Assembly (NCBI RefSeq): GCF_000428065.1
Contig: NZ_KE386621.1
Location: 1-64,000 of the forward strand
DNA: 64,000 nt
From: Shimazuella kribbensis DSM 45090
GTDB taxonomy: Bacteria; Bacillota; Bacilli; Thermoactinomycetales; Thermoactinomycetaceae
Reading direction: 5' to 3'
The position numbers and the translations under genes were made by a program. Of this stretch, positions 17,658 to 25,309 are shown in pieces. The notes under the pieces were generated by a model. The model ran no database searches. It was not told the DNA's origin and saw only the letters and a program-made list of their open reading frames with translations. Position 1 is the stretch's first letter. Every line of letters begins with the position of its first letter.

Positions 17658-17671
17658 GTTTCCTCCATGTT

Positions 17672-18694
17672 CTAGTATGCGATAGGAATAGTTTTTCTCT
17701 CTTCACTTGATTGTAGTGCTGCTAAGACAACTTTAATCGAATTAAGGCCGTCTTGACCTGTAATAGGAACAGGTTGATTATTGATCAATGCTTCCACAAA
17801 TGCATCAATCACTCCGCTATTTAGTTGTACTTCATTGGTAGACACAGCCTCTGCACCATGTTTTTCTACTGAACTGTCACGGTACTCGACAATCAGTGGA
17901 AATTCGGGATCGGAGATTAATCTCATTGTGCCATTTTCAAAATGAATCGTCGTACTATTGTCTTCTCCAGGGACATGGGTCCAACTGGTAGTAATCGTGC
18001 CAATTGCTCCAGAAGTAGTTTTAGCTACAATGGCGGCATTATCGTCCACATCGCCAGGTTTTTGTAATGTAGCAATAAGTGCACTTACCTCAACGATTTT
18101 CTCATCTAAAAGCCAAGTGATGAGATCGATTTTATGCACACCAAGGTCTCCCAAAGAACCAATAAATGCCTTCTTTTTCGAGAAAAACCATGAATTTTCT
18201 TTTTCTACACTCCATTGTTCTGGTCCACCATGAGCAAAAGTAGTACGGAAAGTTAAGACTTTCCCAAGTTTTCCACTTTGAATGACTTCTTTTGCGATAA
18301 TGTGAGGAGAAAAATAACGTTGATTGTAGCCGATCATCAGTTGCACATTATTTTCTTCTGCGGTTTGGATCATTTCTTCTGCTTCTTCCAATGTAATGGA
18401 CATTGGTTTTTCACAGAGCACATGTAAACCATGTTTCATTGCAGCGATAGAGATTGGTGCATGAAAAGCGTTTGGTGTACAGACACTTACTGCATCTAAT
18501 TTTTCGTTAGCAAGTAGCTCTTGAAAGTCGTTATATGCGGTTCCGCCGTAGAGAGTAGAAAACTCTTGAGCTCTTTCGAGTACATCATCTGAAAATGCGA
18601 CAAGTTTGACATTTGGATTTTGTGCGTATTCTGGAATATGGCGGTGTTTGGCAATGCTACCACAGCCGATGACTCCGATACGTAATGGTTCCAT
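17672..18694 (-). CDS. Gfo/Idh/MocA family NAD(P)-dependent sugar dehydrogenase
   Basis: 340 residues from the ATG at 18694 (ribosome-binding site GGAGTG). The Rossmann motif GVIGCGSIAKHRH is at the N-terminus, followed by the active-site lysine motif CEKPMSITLEEAEEM near 95 and a C-terminal alpha/beta domain with GDLGVHKIDLITWLL. Oxidises sugars or inositols, often at C3 of a glycoside. The adjacent epimerase-like gene suggests a 3-keto-glycoside route like YcjS/YcjR, which is inference. Confidence 0.9.
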   Translation of the reverse strand: MEPLRIGVIGCGSIAKHRHIPEYAQNPNVKLVAFSDDVLERAQEFSTLYGGTAYNDFQELLANEKLDAVSVCTPNAFHAPISIAAMKHGLHVLCEKPMSITLEEAEEMIQTAEENNVQLMIGYNQRYFSPHIIAKEVIQSGKLGKVLTFRTTFAHGGPEQWSVEKENSWFFSKKKAFIGSLGDLGVHKIDLITWLLDEKIVEVSALIATLQKPGDVDDNAAIVAKTTSGAIGTITTSWTHVPGEDNSTTIHFENGTMRLISDPEFPLIVEYRDSSVEKHGAEAVSTNEVQLNSGVIDAFVEALINNQPVPITGQDGLNSIKVVLAALQSSEERKTIPIAY

Positions 18695-18705
18695 GGTATT
18701 CACTC

Positions 18706-19674
18706 CTAATTCCACCATAAGCTTGGTAAAGGTTCTTGTGGGATAACTTGTTTTAGATTGTCAACTGCTTTTTGGAATCCTTCTTCTGCTGAGAAGAATG
18801 CATCTTCATGTTCAATGCTTACGACATAATCATATCCGATTACACGAAGTGTGCTAAGGATATCAGCCCATGTTTTCATGTCATGGCCAAAGCCGACGGT
18901 ACGGAACTGCCATGCACGTGTTTGCAAATTCTCAAAAGGTTGCATGTCGGTGACACCATACATGTTCACATGTTCTTGGTCGATGATGGTATCTTTAGCA
19001 TGGAAGTGATAGATCGCATTTTCTCTACCTAAGATTTTAATTGCGGCTACTGGATCAATACCTTGCCACCACATATGACTTGGATCGAAATTAGCTCCGA
19101 TCACCTCCCCCACAGCTTCGCGTAATTTCAATAAGGTTGCTGGGGTATGGACAGAGAAACCACCATGAAGTTCTAATGCGATTTTGACATTGTGATCTTG
19201 AGCAAATTTTCCTGCTTCTTTCCAATAAGGAATAATTTTCTCTTCCCATTGCCATTTTAAGACATCGCGGTTCTCGGTTGGCCAAGTAACGACAGGCCAG
19301 TTTGGATATTTTGCATTTTCGTGGTCACCAGGAGTGCCAGAAAAACAGTTGATTACTGGAACGTCTAACTTTTCTGCTAATAGAACGGTTTGAAGAAATG
19401 CATTGTGGGATTCCTCAGCGAAAGCACGATCTGGGGTAAGAGGATTACCATGACAACTGAAAGCACTAATGGTTAATCCTCTATCATCAATGGCTTTCTT
19501 GAAAGCTTGTAATTTGGATTCGTCCTCTAATAGCTCCCCGGGATTACAATGTGCATTACCAGGATAGCATCCAGTGCCAATCTCCACTGCTTCGATGCCT
19601 TTTGCTTTGACGTGATCTAGCATTTCCTCTAGATTCATTTTGCTAAATAGTACTGTAAAAGTACCGAGTTTCAT
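18706..19674 (-). CDS. Sugar phosphate isomerase/epimerase-like TIM barrel
   Basis: 322 residues from the ATG at 19674, behind AAGGATG; the ATG at 19683 overlaps that site. Xylose-isomerase-like AP-endonuclease-2 fold: GIEAVEIGTGCYPG, LELHGGF, NFDPSHMWWQG and YHFHAKDT supply the metal ligands (Glu, Asp, His, Glu SIEHED). First gene of the sugar operon. Relatives include IolE/IolH, and YcjR acting on 3-ketoglucosides. The precise reaction is not readable. Confidence 0.88.
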   Translation of the reverse strand: MKLGTFTVLFSKMNLEEMLDHVKAKGIEAVEIGTGCYPGNAHCNPGELLEDESKLQAFKKAIDDRGLTISAFSCHGNPLTPDRAFAEESHNAFLQTVLLAEKLDVPVINCFSGTPGDHENAKYPNWPVVTWPTENRDVLKWQWEEKIIPYWKEAGKFAQDHNVKIALELHGGFSVHTPATLLKLREAVGEVIGANFDPSHMWWQGIDPVAAIKILGRENAIYHFHAKDTIIDQEHVNMYGVTDMQPFENLQTRAWQFRTVGFGHDMKTWADILSTLRVIGYDYVVSIEHEDAFFSAEEGFQKAVDNLKQVIPQEPLPSLWWN

Positions 19675-19697
19675 GTAAATCATCCTTTATAAAATAC

Positions 19698-19713
19698 TGG
19701 AAAACGTTTGCAC
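19698..19713. promoter_or_regulatory. LacI-type operator upstream of the sugar operon
   Basis: TGGAAAACGTTTGCACGA lies 24 nt before the isomerase start and matches the site TGGAAACGTTTGCACA in front of the lacI-family gene. The near-identical pair makes it the probable operator of the divergent regulator. Confidence 0.7.
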
Positions 19714-19780
19714 GAAATGGGATAATAAAGCAATTTTCCGTGCAAAATATGTCCGATAACTTGACACAAAAAAAACATAA

Positions 19781-19795
19781 AGAAACCGCTTTCAT
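19781..19795. promoter_or_regulatory. Catabolite-responsive element (cre)
   Basis: Read on the minus strand, TGAAAGCGGTTTCT fits the CcpA cre consensus with one deviation. It sits in the divergent control region between the sugar operon and its regulator, consistent with glucose repression. Confidence 0.5.
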
Positions 19796-19960
19796 ATGTG
19801 GTAAATTATCAAGACTACGTTTGCCTTTATCCTACAATAAAAAAATCGATATGAAAACTATTTTTTTTATGCAATTTTAGGCAAAGTTGAAGAAATTATA
19901 TTATAATACATAAAATTCTATATGATATTGCATATGTTTTCTTATCTGGTAATATAGTAA

Positions 19961-19976
19961 TGGAAACGTTTGCACA
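19961..19976. promoter_or_regulatory. Operator overlapping the lacI-family ribosome-binding site
   Basis: TGGAAACGTTTGCACA ends where the AGGAGG of the regulator gene begins, which points to autorepression. Confidence 0.7.
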
Positions 19977-19987
19977 GGAGGTTGAAT

Positions 19988-21001
19988 ATGGCTGCTGTAA
20001 CAATTAAAGATGTGGCTCAGGTAGCAGGAGTTTCGCCTTCTACTGTATCACGGGTTATTTCCAATCACCCTAAGATAAGCCATGCTACTAGAAAAAAAGT
20101 ACGAGATGCAATGACTAAGCTCGATTATCATCCTAATATTATGGCGAAAAGCCTTGTTTCAAAGAGTACCAATACGATTGGACTTGTCCTTCCGTACTCT
20201 TCTAATAATCTATTTATTAATCCATTTTTCTCTGAAGTTTTACGAGGAATGTTAGCATATGCCAATAATAAAAATTATGACCTGTTATTATCATCTGCTC
20301 GAAATCAAAGTGAAGAACTAGAGGCCGTTAATCGTATGGTATTAGGTAGACGGATCGATGGTGTAGTTTTAATGAGTCCCATCCGAGACGATGTAATTGT
20401 AAAAAAATTAATTGAATATGATTTTCCATTTGTATTATTAGGGAGATCGATGGAGTATCCAAACGTTCTCTCTGTTAATAACGATAATATAAAAGCTTCC
20501 TATGATCTAACCAATCTACTGATATCTCAAGGTCATCACAAAATTGGTATTGTTACGGGGAATCCAGAGTTGGTCGTTTCGCAAGATCGCTTAGATGGAT
20601 TTAAAAAAGCACTGGAAAAAGCAGGGTGTATCTTGAATCCAGATTGGATTATCAGTGCGGAAATGTTAGAGAAAAATGGATATCACACGATTTCCATGTT
20701 AATGAATGCGGAAGATCGACCAACTGCAATTTTAGTTATTGATGATGTGATTGCGATTAGTTTGATTCGAGAATTGGTAGAAGTAGGATTTCAAATACCA
20801 AAAGATATATCCATTGTTGGGTTTAACAATATTTATATGTCCGAAATGAGTAATCCGTCGATCACTACCGTAGATGTAGGTATTTATCAGTTGGGATATC
20901 AAACGGTGCAACATCTCATACGCAAATTAACTGGAGAGAAGAATGTACCTACTCAAGTAATCGTACCTCATCGTCTTATCATACGTGAATCAACTAAATA
21001 G
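19988..21001 (+). CDS. LacI-family transcriptional regulator of the sugar operon
   Basis: 337 residues from the ATG at 19988, behind AGGAGG; the earlier TTG at 19970 lies within the operator. The N-terminal helix-turn-helix is TIKDVAQVAGVSPSTVSRVI, the hinge helix HPNIMAKSLVSKST, and the periplasmic-binding-protein-like effector domain follows from about 60. The C-terminus GYQTVQHLIRKLTGE is typical. The two matched operators, before itself and before the divergent sugar operon, define its targets. The effector is probably the transported sugar or its phosphate. Confidence 0.93.
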   Translation: MAAVTIKDVAQVAGVSPSTVSRVISNHPKISHATRKKVRDAMTKLDYHPNIMAKSLVSKSTNTIGLVLPYSSNNLFINPFFSEVLRGMLAYANNKNYDLLLSSARNQSEELEAVNRMVLGRRIDGVVLMSPIRDDVIVKKLIEYDFPFVLLGRSMEYPNVLSVNNDNIKASYDLTNLLISQGHHKIGIVTGNPELVVSQDRLDGFKKALEKAGCILNPDWIISAEMLEKNGYHTISMLMNAEDRPTAILVIDDVIAISLIRELVEVGFQIPKDISIVGFNNIYMSEMSNPSITTVDVGIYQLGYQTVQHLIRKLTGEKNVPTQVIVPHRLIIRESTK

Positions 21002-21126
21002 GCCTTTTGATCAACTTAGCCATTTATAAAATAGGATGAAAGAAAAATCGTAATTAGCACGAGTATACGATGGTATCTTTGAACCATATGTAACAGAAGA
21101 AATGAGTGTACCGATTGATAAATTCT

Positions 21127-21264
21127 GTGAAAGAGTTTCTAAATGCTTTTTTTCCTCAGTTGTCCCTTGAACCACCCCTTTTTTATAGTTGGAATACAGG
21201 GATTCGATTTCAACTAGGGGAAGATTATGATAGAGAGCAGATCGACAATACATTTAAATCTTAA
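21127..21264 (+). pseudogene. DUF3885-like fragment
   Basis: 45 residues (FLNAFFPQLSLEPPLFYSW then NTGIRFQLG) resemble the N-terminus of DUF3885 proteins, which are normally about 200 residues. It stops at a TAA after FKS. The upstream 100 nt are broken by stops in all frames. Decayed gene; family call from memory. Confidence 0.5.
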
Positions 21265-21270
21265 TTATAT

Positions 21271-21299
21271 TTGTATTTTACATATTATTATGCTATAAT
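21271..21299 (+). promoter_or_regulatory. Strong sigma-A promoter
   Basis: TTGTAT, 17 nt, TATAAT. The next gene-like signal downstream is a structured segment and then a terminator at 21482-21509, not an ORF with a ribosome-binding site. Confidence 0.65.
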
Positions 21300-21305
21300 A
21301 ACAGC

Positions 21306-21510
21306 CGTGTTGAAACTTATATAAGATAGACAGAGAGAGTTCATGTGTTGGAAGCCCAATTCATTTGGCGCGGTCTTTGGAGCCGCAAAGATGAAAGAGA
21401 GGTAGGGCTTTTGTCGTTTTTGGTTTTCCATGCAAGTTTAAATAAGAAGTTTCTTTGTTTAACTAGAACAGTTCATCATATAAAAAACCGCACCGATGGT
21501 GCGGTTTTTC
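21306..21510 (+). ncRNA. Putative small RNA of about 205 nt
   Basis: A strong promoter, a terminator, and no convincing coding frame between them; the 66-residue frame from TTG 21345 has no ribosome-binding site and reads through the terminator. A local hairpin GCGGTC/GAGCCGC surrounds 21378-21394, and GAAGCCC (21352) can pair with the GGGC of GTAGGGC (21403). I do not recognise a known riboswitch or 6S/SRP/tmRNA motif. Confidence 0.45.
21482..21509. terminator. Intrinsic terminator
   Basis: Stem AAAAAACCGCACC/GGTGCGGTTTTT with a short loop; serves the putative RNA (rightward) and the leftward gene that ends at 21519. Confidence 0.85.
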
Positions 21511-21518
21511 CATTCTTA

Positions 21519-21896
21519 TCAAACAACATGATTTGTACCATCTAGTAGGGAGGTTTGCTCTATTCTGCTAAAGTTATTTTCATATCCTATAAACCAGTGA
21601 AATGTACATTTGCTGAAAGCAAGAAACTTTTCTATTAATTCCATGCTCAATGGTAATTTCATAGCAGCTTGCAATGTCTTTTCTGATGAATAGTGGATTT
21701 GGATTTGAAAGAAAAGATTACGAAGAGGAGTCCTGTCATAATCGTTATAGGGAGTAGATCTCAATTGGATACAATTGATTTTTTCTACACCTTGGATTTG
21801 CAATGTTTGTGGTGCTATTTCTTTTTCAAAGAAGTCAAATATCTGCAAGTGATCAGTATCTGGTTTTAGTTCCATAATAAGTGTGACAATGTACAT
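21519..21896 (-). CDS. Hypothetical protein, duplicated family, copy 1
   Basis: 125 residues. Alternating hydrophobic start MYIVTLIMEL, central QLRSTPYNDYDRTPLRNLFF, and C-terminal CTFHWFIGYE. It is clearly paralogous to 22327-22680 along the whole length (shared P-x-N-x-YDRTPLRNLF and K-C-x-FHWF-x-G). The pattern suggests a small ferredoxin-like alpha/beta fold, as in EthD or antibiotic monooxygenase dimers, but that is fold speculation. AGAGGGG precedes the ATG. Confidence 0.65.
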   Translation of the reverse strand: MYIVTLIMELKPDTDHLQIFDFFEKEIAPQTLQIQGVEKINCIQLRSTPYNDYDRTPLRNLFFQIQIHYSSEKTLQAAMKLPLSMELIEKFLAFSKCTFHWFIGYENNFSRIEQTSLLDGTNHVV

Positions 21897-22326
21897 AAAG
21901 ACAACCCCTCTTATTAAGATGGAAACAGATTATTGCCCTAAAATGGTGGAAGCATGATTCATTTTCAAGAGTCTATTTTCAATACATAAAGGGTGGATGG
22001 AAAAGTATTCATTATGTTAAAAGTAGATATTTTTATATAATTAGACTAGTGGTTTACTTTCAATGTTGATGAAAACTCTAGATGAGCAAATTCACTAACA
22101 TTTTGTTCTAAATCTGCTAATGCATTCAATAAGTATTACTTTTTAGAGACCTAGGAATATGTTTGCTTTCTGAGTCTGCTACAAAGAACACAGAGGATGC
22201 TCCAACCAGCAAAGTGAGACTAGGTGCACAGCGACACATAGTGAGACTTGTTCCCAAGGCTCAGGTGTATATCTTCGTTTGGTGTTATTTGTATCTATTT
22301 TTTCACTCGAAATAGCTAGTAATTCT
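21897..22326. other. Intergenic region between the duplicated genes
   Basis: No intact gene. AT-rich with stops in all frames; a stretch at 22140-22270 is somewhat more GC-rich but gave no recognisable homology. Confidence 0.4.
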
Positions 22327-22680
22327 TTATTTTATCGTAGGAGATTTTCTAGTAAAGGTTTTCTCATGTCCCACAAACCAGTGAAATTTACACTTACTAG
22401 AGATAATGAATTTTTTGATAAGTATCATAGTTTCAGGTATTTGGAGGGCTTCTTGTACTGCTTCTTCGGATTGGAATGAGATTTGAATCTGATAAAATAA
22501 GTTTCGAAGTGGTGTCCTATCGTACTCGTTAAATGGTGTTGATTTAAGCTGAATACAAGTAATTTTTTCTATTCCTGGTATTTTTAGGGATGGAAACGCA
22601 ATCTTTTCTTCATAGAAATCAATGACTTGTTTGTAGTTTGTTTCAGGCGTGAGTTCCAATATAAGAGTTATAATATACAT
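22327..22680 (-). CDS. Hypothetical protein, duplicated family, copy 2
   Basis: 117 residues from the ATG at 22680, behind AAAGGTTGTTCTT; the leader resembles that of copy 1 (GGGGTTGTCTTT). Shares most residues with copy 1, including QLKSTPFNEYDRTPLRNLFY and KCKFHWFVGHE. Each copy has its own intergenic region, so they look like separate units from a tandem duplication. Function unknown. Confidence 0.65.
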   Translation of the reverse strand: MYIITLILELTPETNYKQVIDFYEEKIAFPSLKIPGIEKITCIQLKSTPFNEYDRTPLRNLFYQIQISFQSEEAVQEALQIPETMILIKKFIISSKCKFHWFVGHEKTFTRKSPTIK

Positions 22681-22972
22681 AAGAACAACCTTTCTTGTTG
22701 TAATCAAATATATATTTCAATCAACAAGGTATTCGATAGTTTAGGGTTATTTTCCTACTTGAACTATAGTTAATTTTATTAAATTAGAATTTTTTTTGCA
22801 ATCGATTACAAGTGATCGATCATGATCTGTATGTATCGTTTTTTATTTTTAATAAAAGAAGTTACAGGGTGCATATATGAAAATTTTTCCATGATCATTG
22901 ATTCTGGGTCAATTCCTGATGTGGTTCTCTGTATATCCCTTTGATTGGTAAATTATTGCAATAATATTATAT

Positions 22973-23002
22973 CCCCCTCCAATTTTTGCTTGAAGGAGGG
23001 GG
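22973..23002. terminator. Intrinsic terminator after the MFS gene
   Basis: Stem CCCCCTCC/GGAGGGGG, 17 nt beyond the leftward stop codon. Confidence 0.7.
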
Positions 23003-23019
23003 AATCCAGGTTTGTTTTT

Positions 23020-24318
23020 CTATTTGTTTTTAAACCTAGACATCATGGACAAAACGGAGCAGCAACTGATGAGGATGATGGATAGCAACCATACGAGTCG
23101 ATATCCCAACCCAGTTGCAGCTATTCCTCCGAAGCCAGCAACACCGATGAAGGCGCCAAACTTTGAGAGGGCAGCATTGGTTGCTACACCAGTAGCTTGT
23201 TGATGGCCCTTCCGATAGGCTTTGATCCTCTCCACTTTGTCTCTCCTCTTATAGGCTGATTCTTCCCCGAGGTGGTTATAGCACATGATGTGTCCTCGAT
23301 GTGCAAACCCACCTACAACCGCAACCGCTACCAATACACCTACTGGCATTGGTGATAGGGTGAGAATGAAGCTAACAAATCTGATGCTCAAAAAAGGAGC
23401 TTGCTGGAAGGAAAGATCCGCCCAGAGTAGGAGGGCTTTACCTGCAACTTCTTTGTATGCAACCAAACCCAAGCTCCAAATGAGCAGGATGTTGCACACA
23501 TGAATTACACCTTTATCGCCTATCCTCTTGACCAAATAATTGAGAATAGGTGTGGAAATCATATTGGCTACACCATAGCACACCTGAAACAGGACGATTA
23601 GCAATCCTGATTCGAGGTATACAGGCATAAAAGCACCAATAGGACCATAGGCGCTAAAGCTCGCTAGGCTAACCCAACACGCTCCCAGGGAACTGCTGTT
23701 GATCCAGTTCCCCATGAATGTTTTGGGGTAATGCTCCGTCTCTTGTGTCTCTTTTTTATCTGACGGATTCGGGATGGAGTATAGCAAGCAGATGCAGACA
23801 ATGCTCATTACTACACCAGCGATCACCATGAAACTAAGAGAAGTGTAGAGAACCATTGCTAGTCCTACCAAAGTTCCCGTTAGTTCACCAAATGTGCTAA
23901 AGGAGTTGCGAGTGGATCGCATTTTCCTACGCTGGTTCTCATTCTCAGGAAACATCTTTCTGAGAATACTCGCAATGAGGATTGAAGCTCCAGTCCCTGA
24001 CACAGAGTTGAGTGCTCCATGGAGAAATGTAATGATGGATAGCTGTGTGAGATTAGTCCATCCCAGATAAGACAAGATGACTGGGATGGTCAACAAATAT
24101 GTGATCAAGGTCACATACTTTGCATCCCATCTCGCTACAAGCCTACCACCCAACAGAGCACAGAAAACACCAGATAGATAGGAGCTTCCGACAACCCATC
24201 CACCAAAGTGGAATCCTCGCATTTCGGCCAAGACGATGATTGGAGCAAAGAAGCAGTTTTTTGAAAACAGCTCTAGGAACGCGATTATTGTACTTTTAAT
24301 GTATGGACTTCGATGCAT
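23020..24318 (-). CDS. Major facilitator superfamily transporter
   Basis: 432 residues with about 12 hydrophobic spans in two halves and a central loop rich in K, E and Q (SDKKETQETEHYPK, about residue 200). The MFS loop 2-3 motif appears weakly as GGRLVARWDAKY (57-68). An unusual charged cytoplasmic loop CYNHLGEESAYKRRDKVERI lies in the second half. The substrate cannot be told. The base composition is richer in G+C than neighbouring genes, which hints at horizontal transfer. Monocistronic. Confidence 0.75.
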   Translation of the reverse strand: MHRSPYIKSTIIAFLELFSKNCFFAPIIVLAEMRGFHFGGWVVGSSYLSGVFCALLGGRLVARWDAKYVTLITYLLTIPVILSYLGWTNLTQLSIITFLHGALNSVSGTGASILIASILRKMFPENENQRRKMRSTRNSFSTFGELTGTLVGLAMVLYTSLSFMVIAGVVMSIVCICLLYSIPNPSDKKETQETEHYPKTFMGNWINSSSLGACWVSLASFSAYGPIGAFMPVYLESGLLIVLFQVCYGVANMISTPILNYLVKRIGDKGVIHVCNILLIWSLGLVAYKEVAGKALLLWADLSFQQAPFLSIRFVSFILTLSPMPVGVLVAVAVVGGFAHRGHIMCYNHLGEESAYKRRDKVERIKAYRKGHQQATGVATNAALSKFGAFIGVAGFGGIAATGLGYRLVWLLSIILISCCSVLSMMSRFKNK

Positions 24319-24490
24319 GGCGATCCCCTAGCGGGAGGAGCTACTGGCTTTGAATCTATGTTATCAGTTTATTTTTGAAAGATACAGTAATATCAAATTT
24401 CAAAGATGATTTTCTACTCTTTTCACATATGGAAAGGGTTTGTTGTATGTCTGACGCATGGGGTTATTCTATTATGAATTCTCTCCATAT

Positions 24491-24532
24491 AAAAAACCGT
24501 TCCTCCCAATATAAATGAGAGGAACGGTTTTT
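24491..24532. terminator. Intrinsic terminator after sdhB
   Basis: Stem AAAAAACCGTTCCTC/GAGGAACGGTTTTT, three nt from the sdhB stop. Confidence 0.85.
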
Positions 24533-24535
24533 GTT

Positions 24536-25309
24536 TTAGAAAGACAACCATTTTTTAAACATATGTTTTGTTGCTTCGCGGTTCATGGTAGCGATCGCAG
24601 TGGTAAGTGGGATACCTTTTGGACATGCTTGTACGCAGTTTTGGGAGTTTCCACATTGTTGCAATCCACCATCGGAGATCAATGCTTCGGTACGTTCTTC
24701 TTTGTTAAGCGCACCAGTTGGATGAGCATTAAATAAGGTTACTTGTCCGACTGCAAATGGCCCGATGAAAGCAGAATTGTCATTGACGTTTGGACATGCT
24801 TCTAGACAAACTCCACATGTCATGCATTTGGATAGCTCATAACGCCATTGTTGTTCTAAAGCAGATTGTCGAGGTGCTGGACCCAAATCGTGGGTACCAT
24901 CAACAGGAATCCATGCTTTTACTTTTTTCAGTGCGTCGAACATTCGACCACGATCCACTACAAGGTCACGCAAGACAGGGAAGGTACTCATTGGACCGAT
25001 GCGTATAGGTTGTTGTAGTTTATCTACAAGAGCTGTACATGCTTGTCGAGGTTTGCCATTTACGACCATCGAACATGCACCGCAAACTTCTTCCAGACAG
25101 TTGGATTCCCACTGAATAGGAGCTACCGTTTCACCCTTTGCATTCACCGGATTACGTTGGATTTCCATCATAGCAGAGATAATGTTCATGTTTTTCCGGT
25201 AAGGAACGTGAAATTCTTCATTGTATGGTTTGCTATCTGGACCGTCTTGTCGAGTAAAAATCAAGTGAACCGTTTGTTGTTGTTCCGCTACAGCTGTTTG
25301 TTCACTCAT
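24536..25309 (-). CDS. sdhB: Succinate dehydrogenase iron-sulfur subunit
   Basis: Electron-transfer subunit of complex II. 257 residues, with the [2Fe-2S] ligands Cys71, Cys76, Cys79 and Cys91 and the C-terminal clusters CMTCGVCLEACP (162-173) and CGNSQNCVQACP (219-230) for [4Fe-4S] and [3Fe-4S]. The start overlaps the end of sdhA by 4 nt (translational coupling). Last gene of sdhCAB, followed by a strong terminator. Confidence 0.96.
   Translation of the reverse strand: MSEQTAVAEQQQTVHLIFTRQDGPDSKPYNEEFHVPYRKNMNIISAMMEIQRNPVNAKGETVAPIQWESNCLEEVCGACSMVVNGKPRQACTALVDKLQQPIRIGPMSTFPVLRDLVVDRGRMFDALKKVKAWIPVDGTHDLGPAPRQSALEQQWRYELSKCMTCGVCLEACPNVNDNSAFIGPFAVGQVTLFNAHPTGALNKEERTEALISDGGLQQCGNSQNCVQACPKGIPLTTAIATMNREATKHMFKKWLSF

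Noticed and set aside
21345-21545. Open frame across the putative RNA
   Set aside because: TTG start without a ribosome-binding site and it crosses the terminator hairpin.
22010-22320. Possible gene remnant between the duplicated genes
   Set aside because: All frames broken and nothing recognisable.
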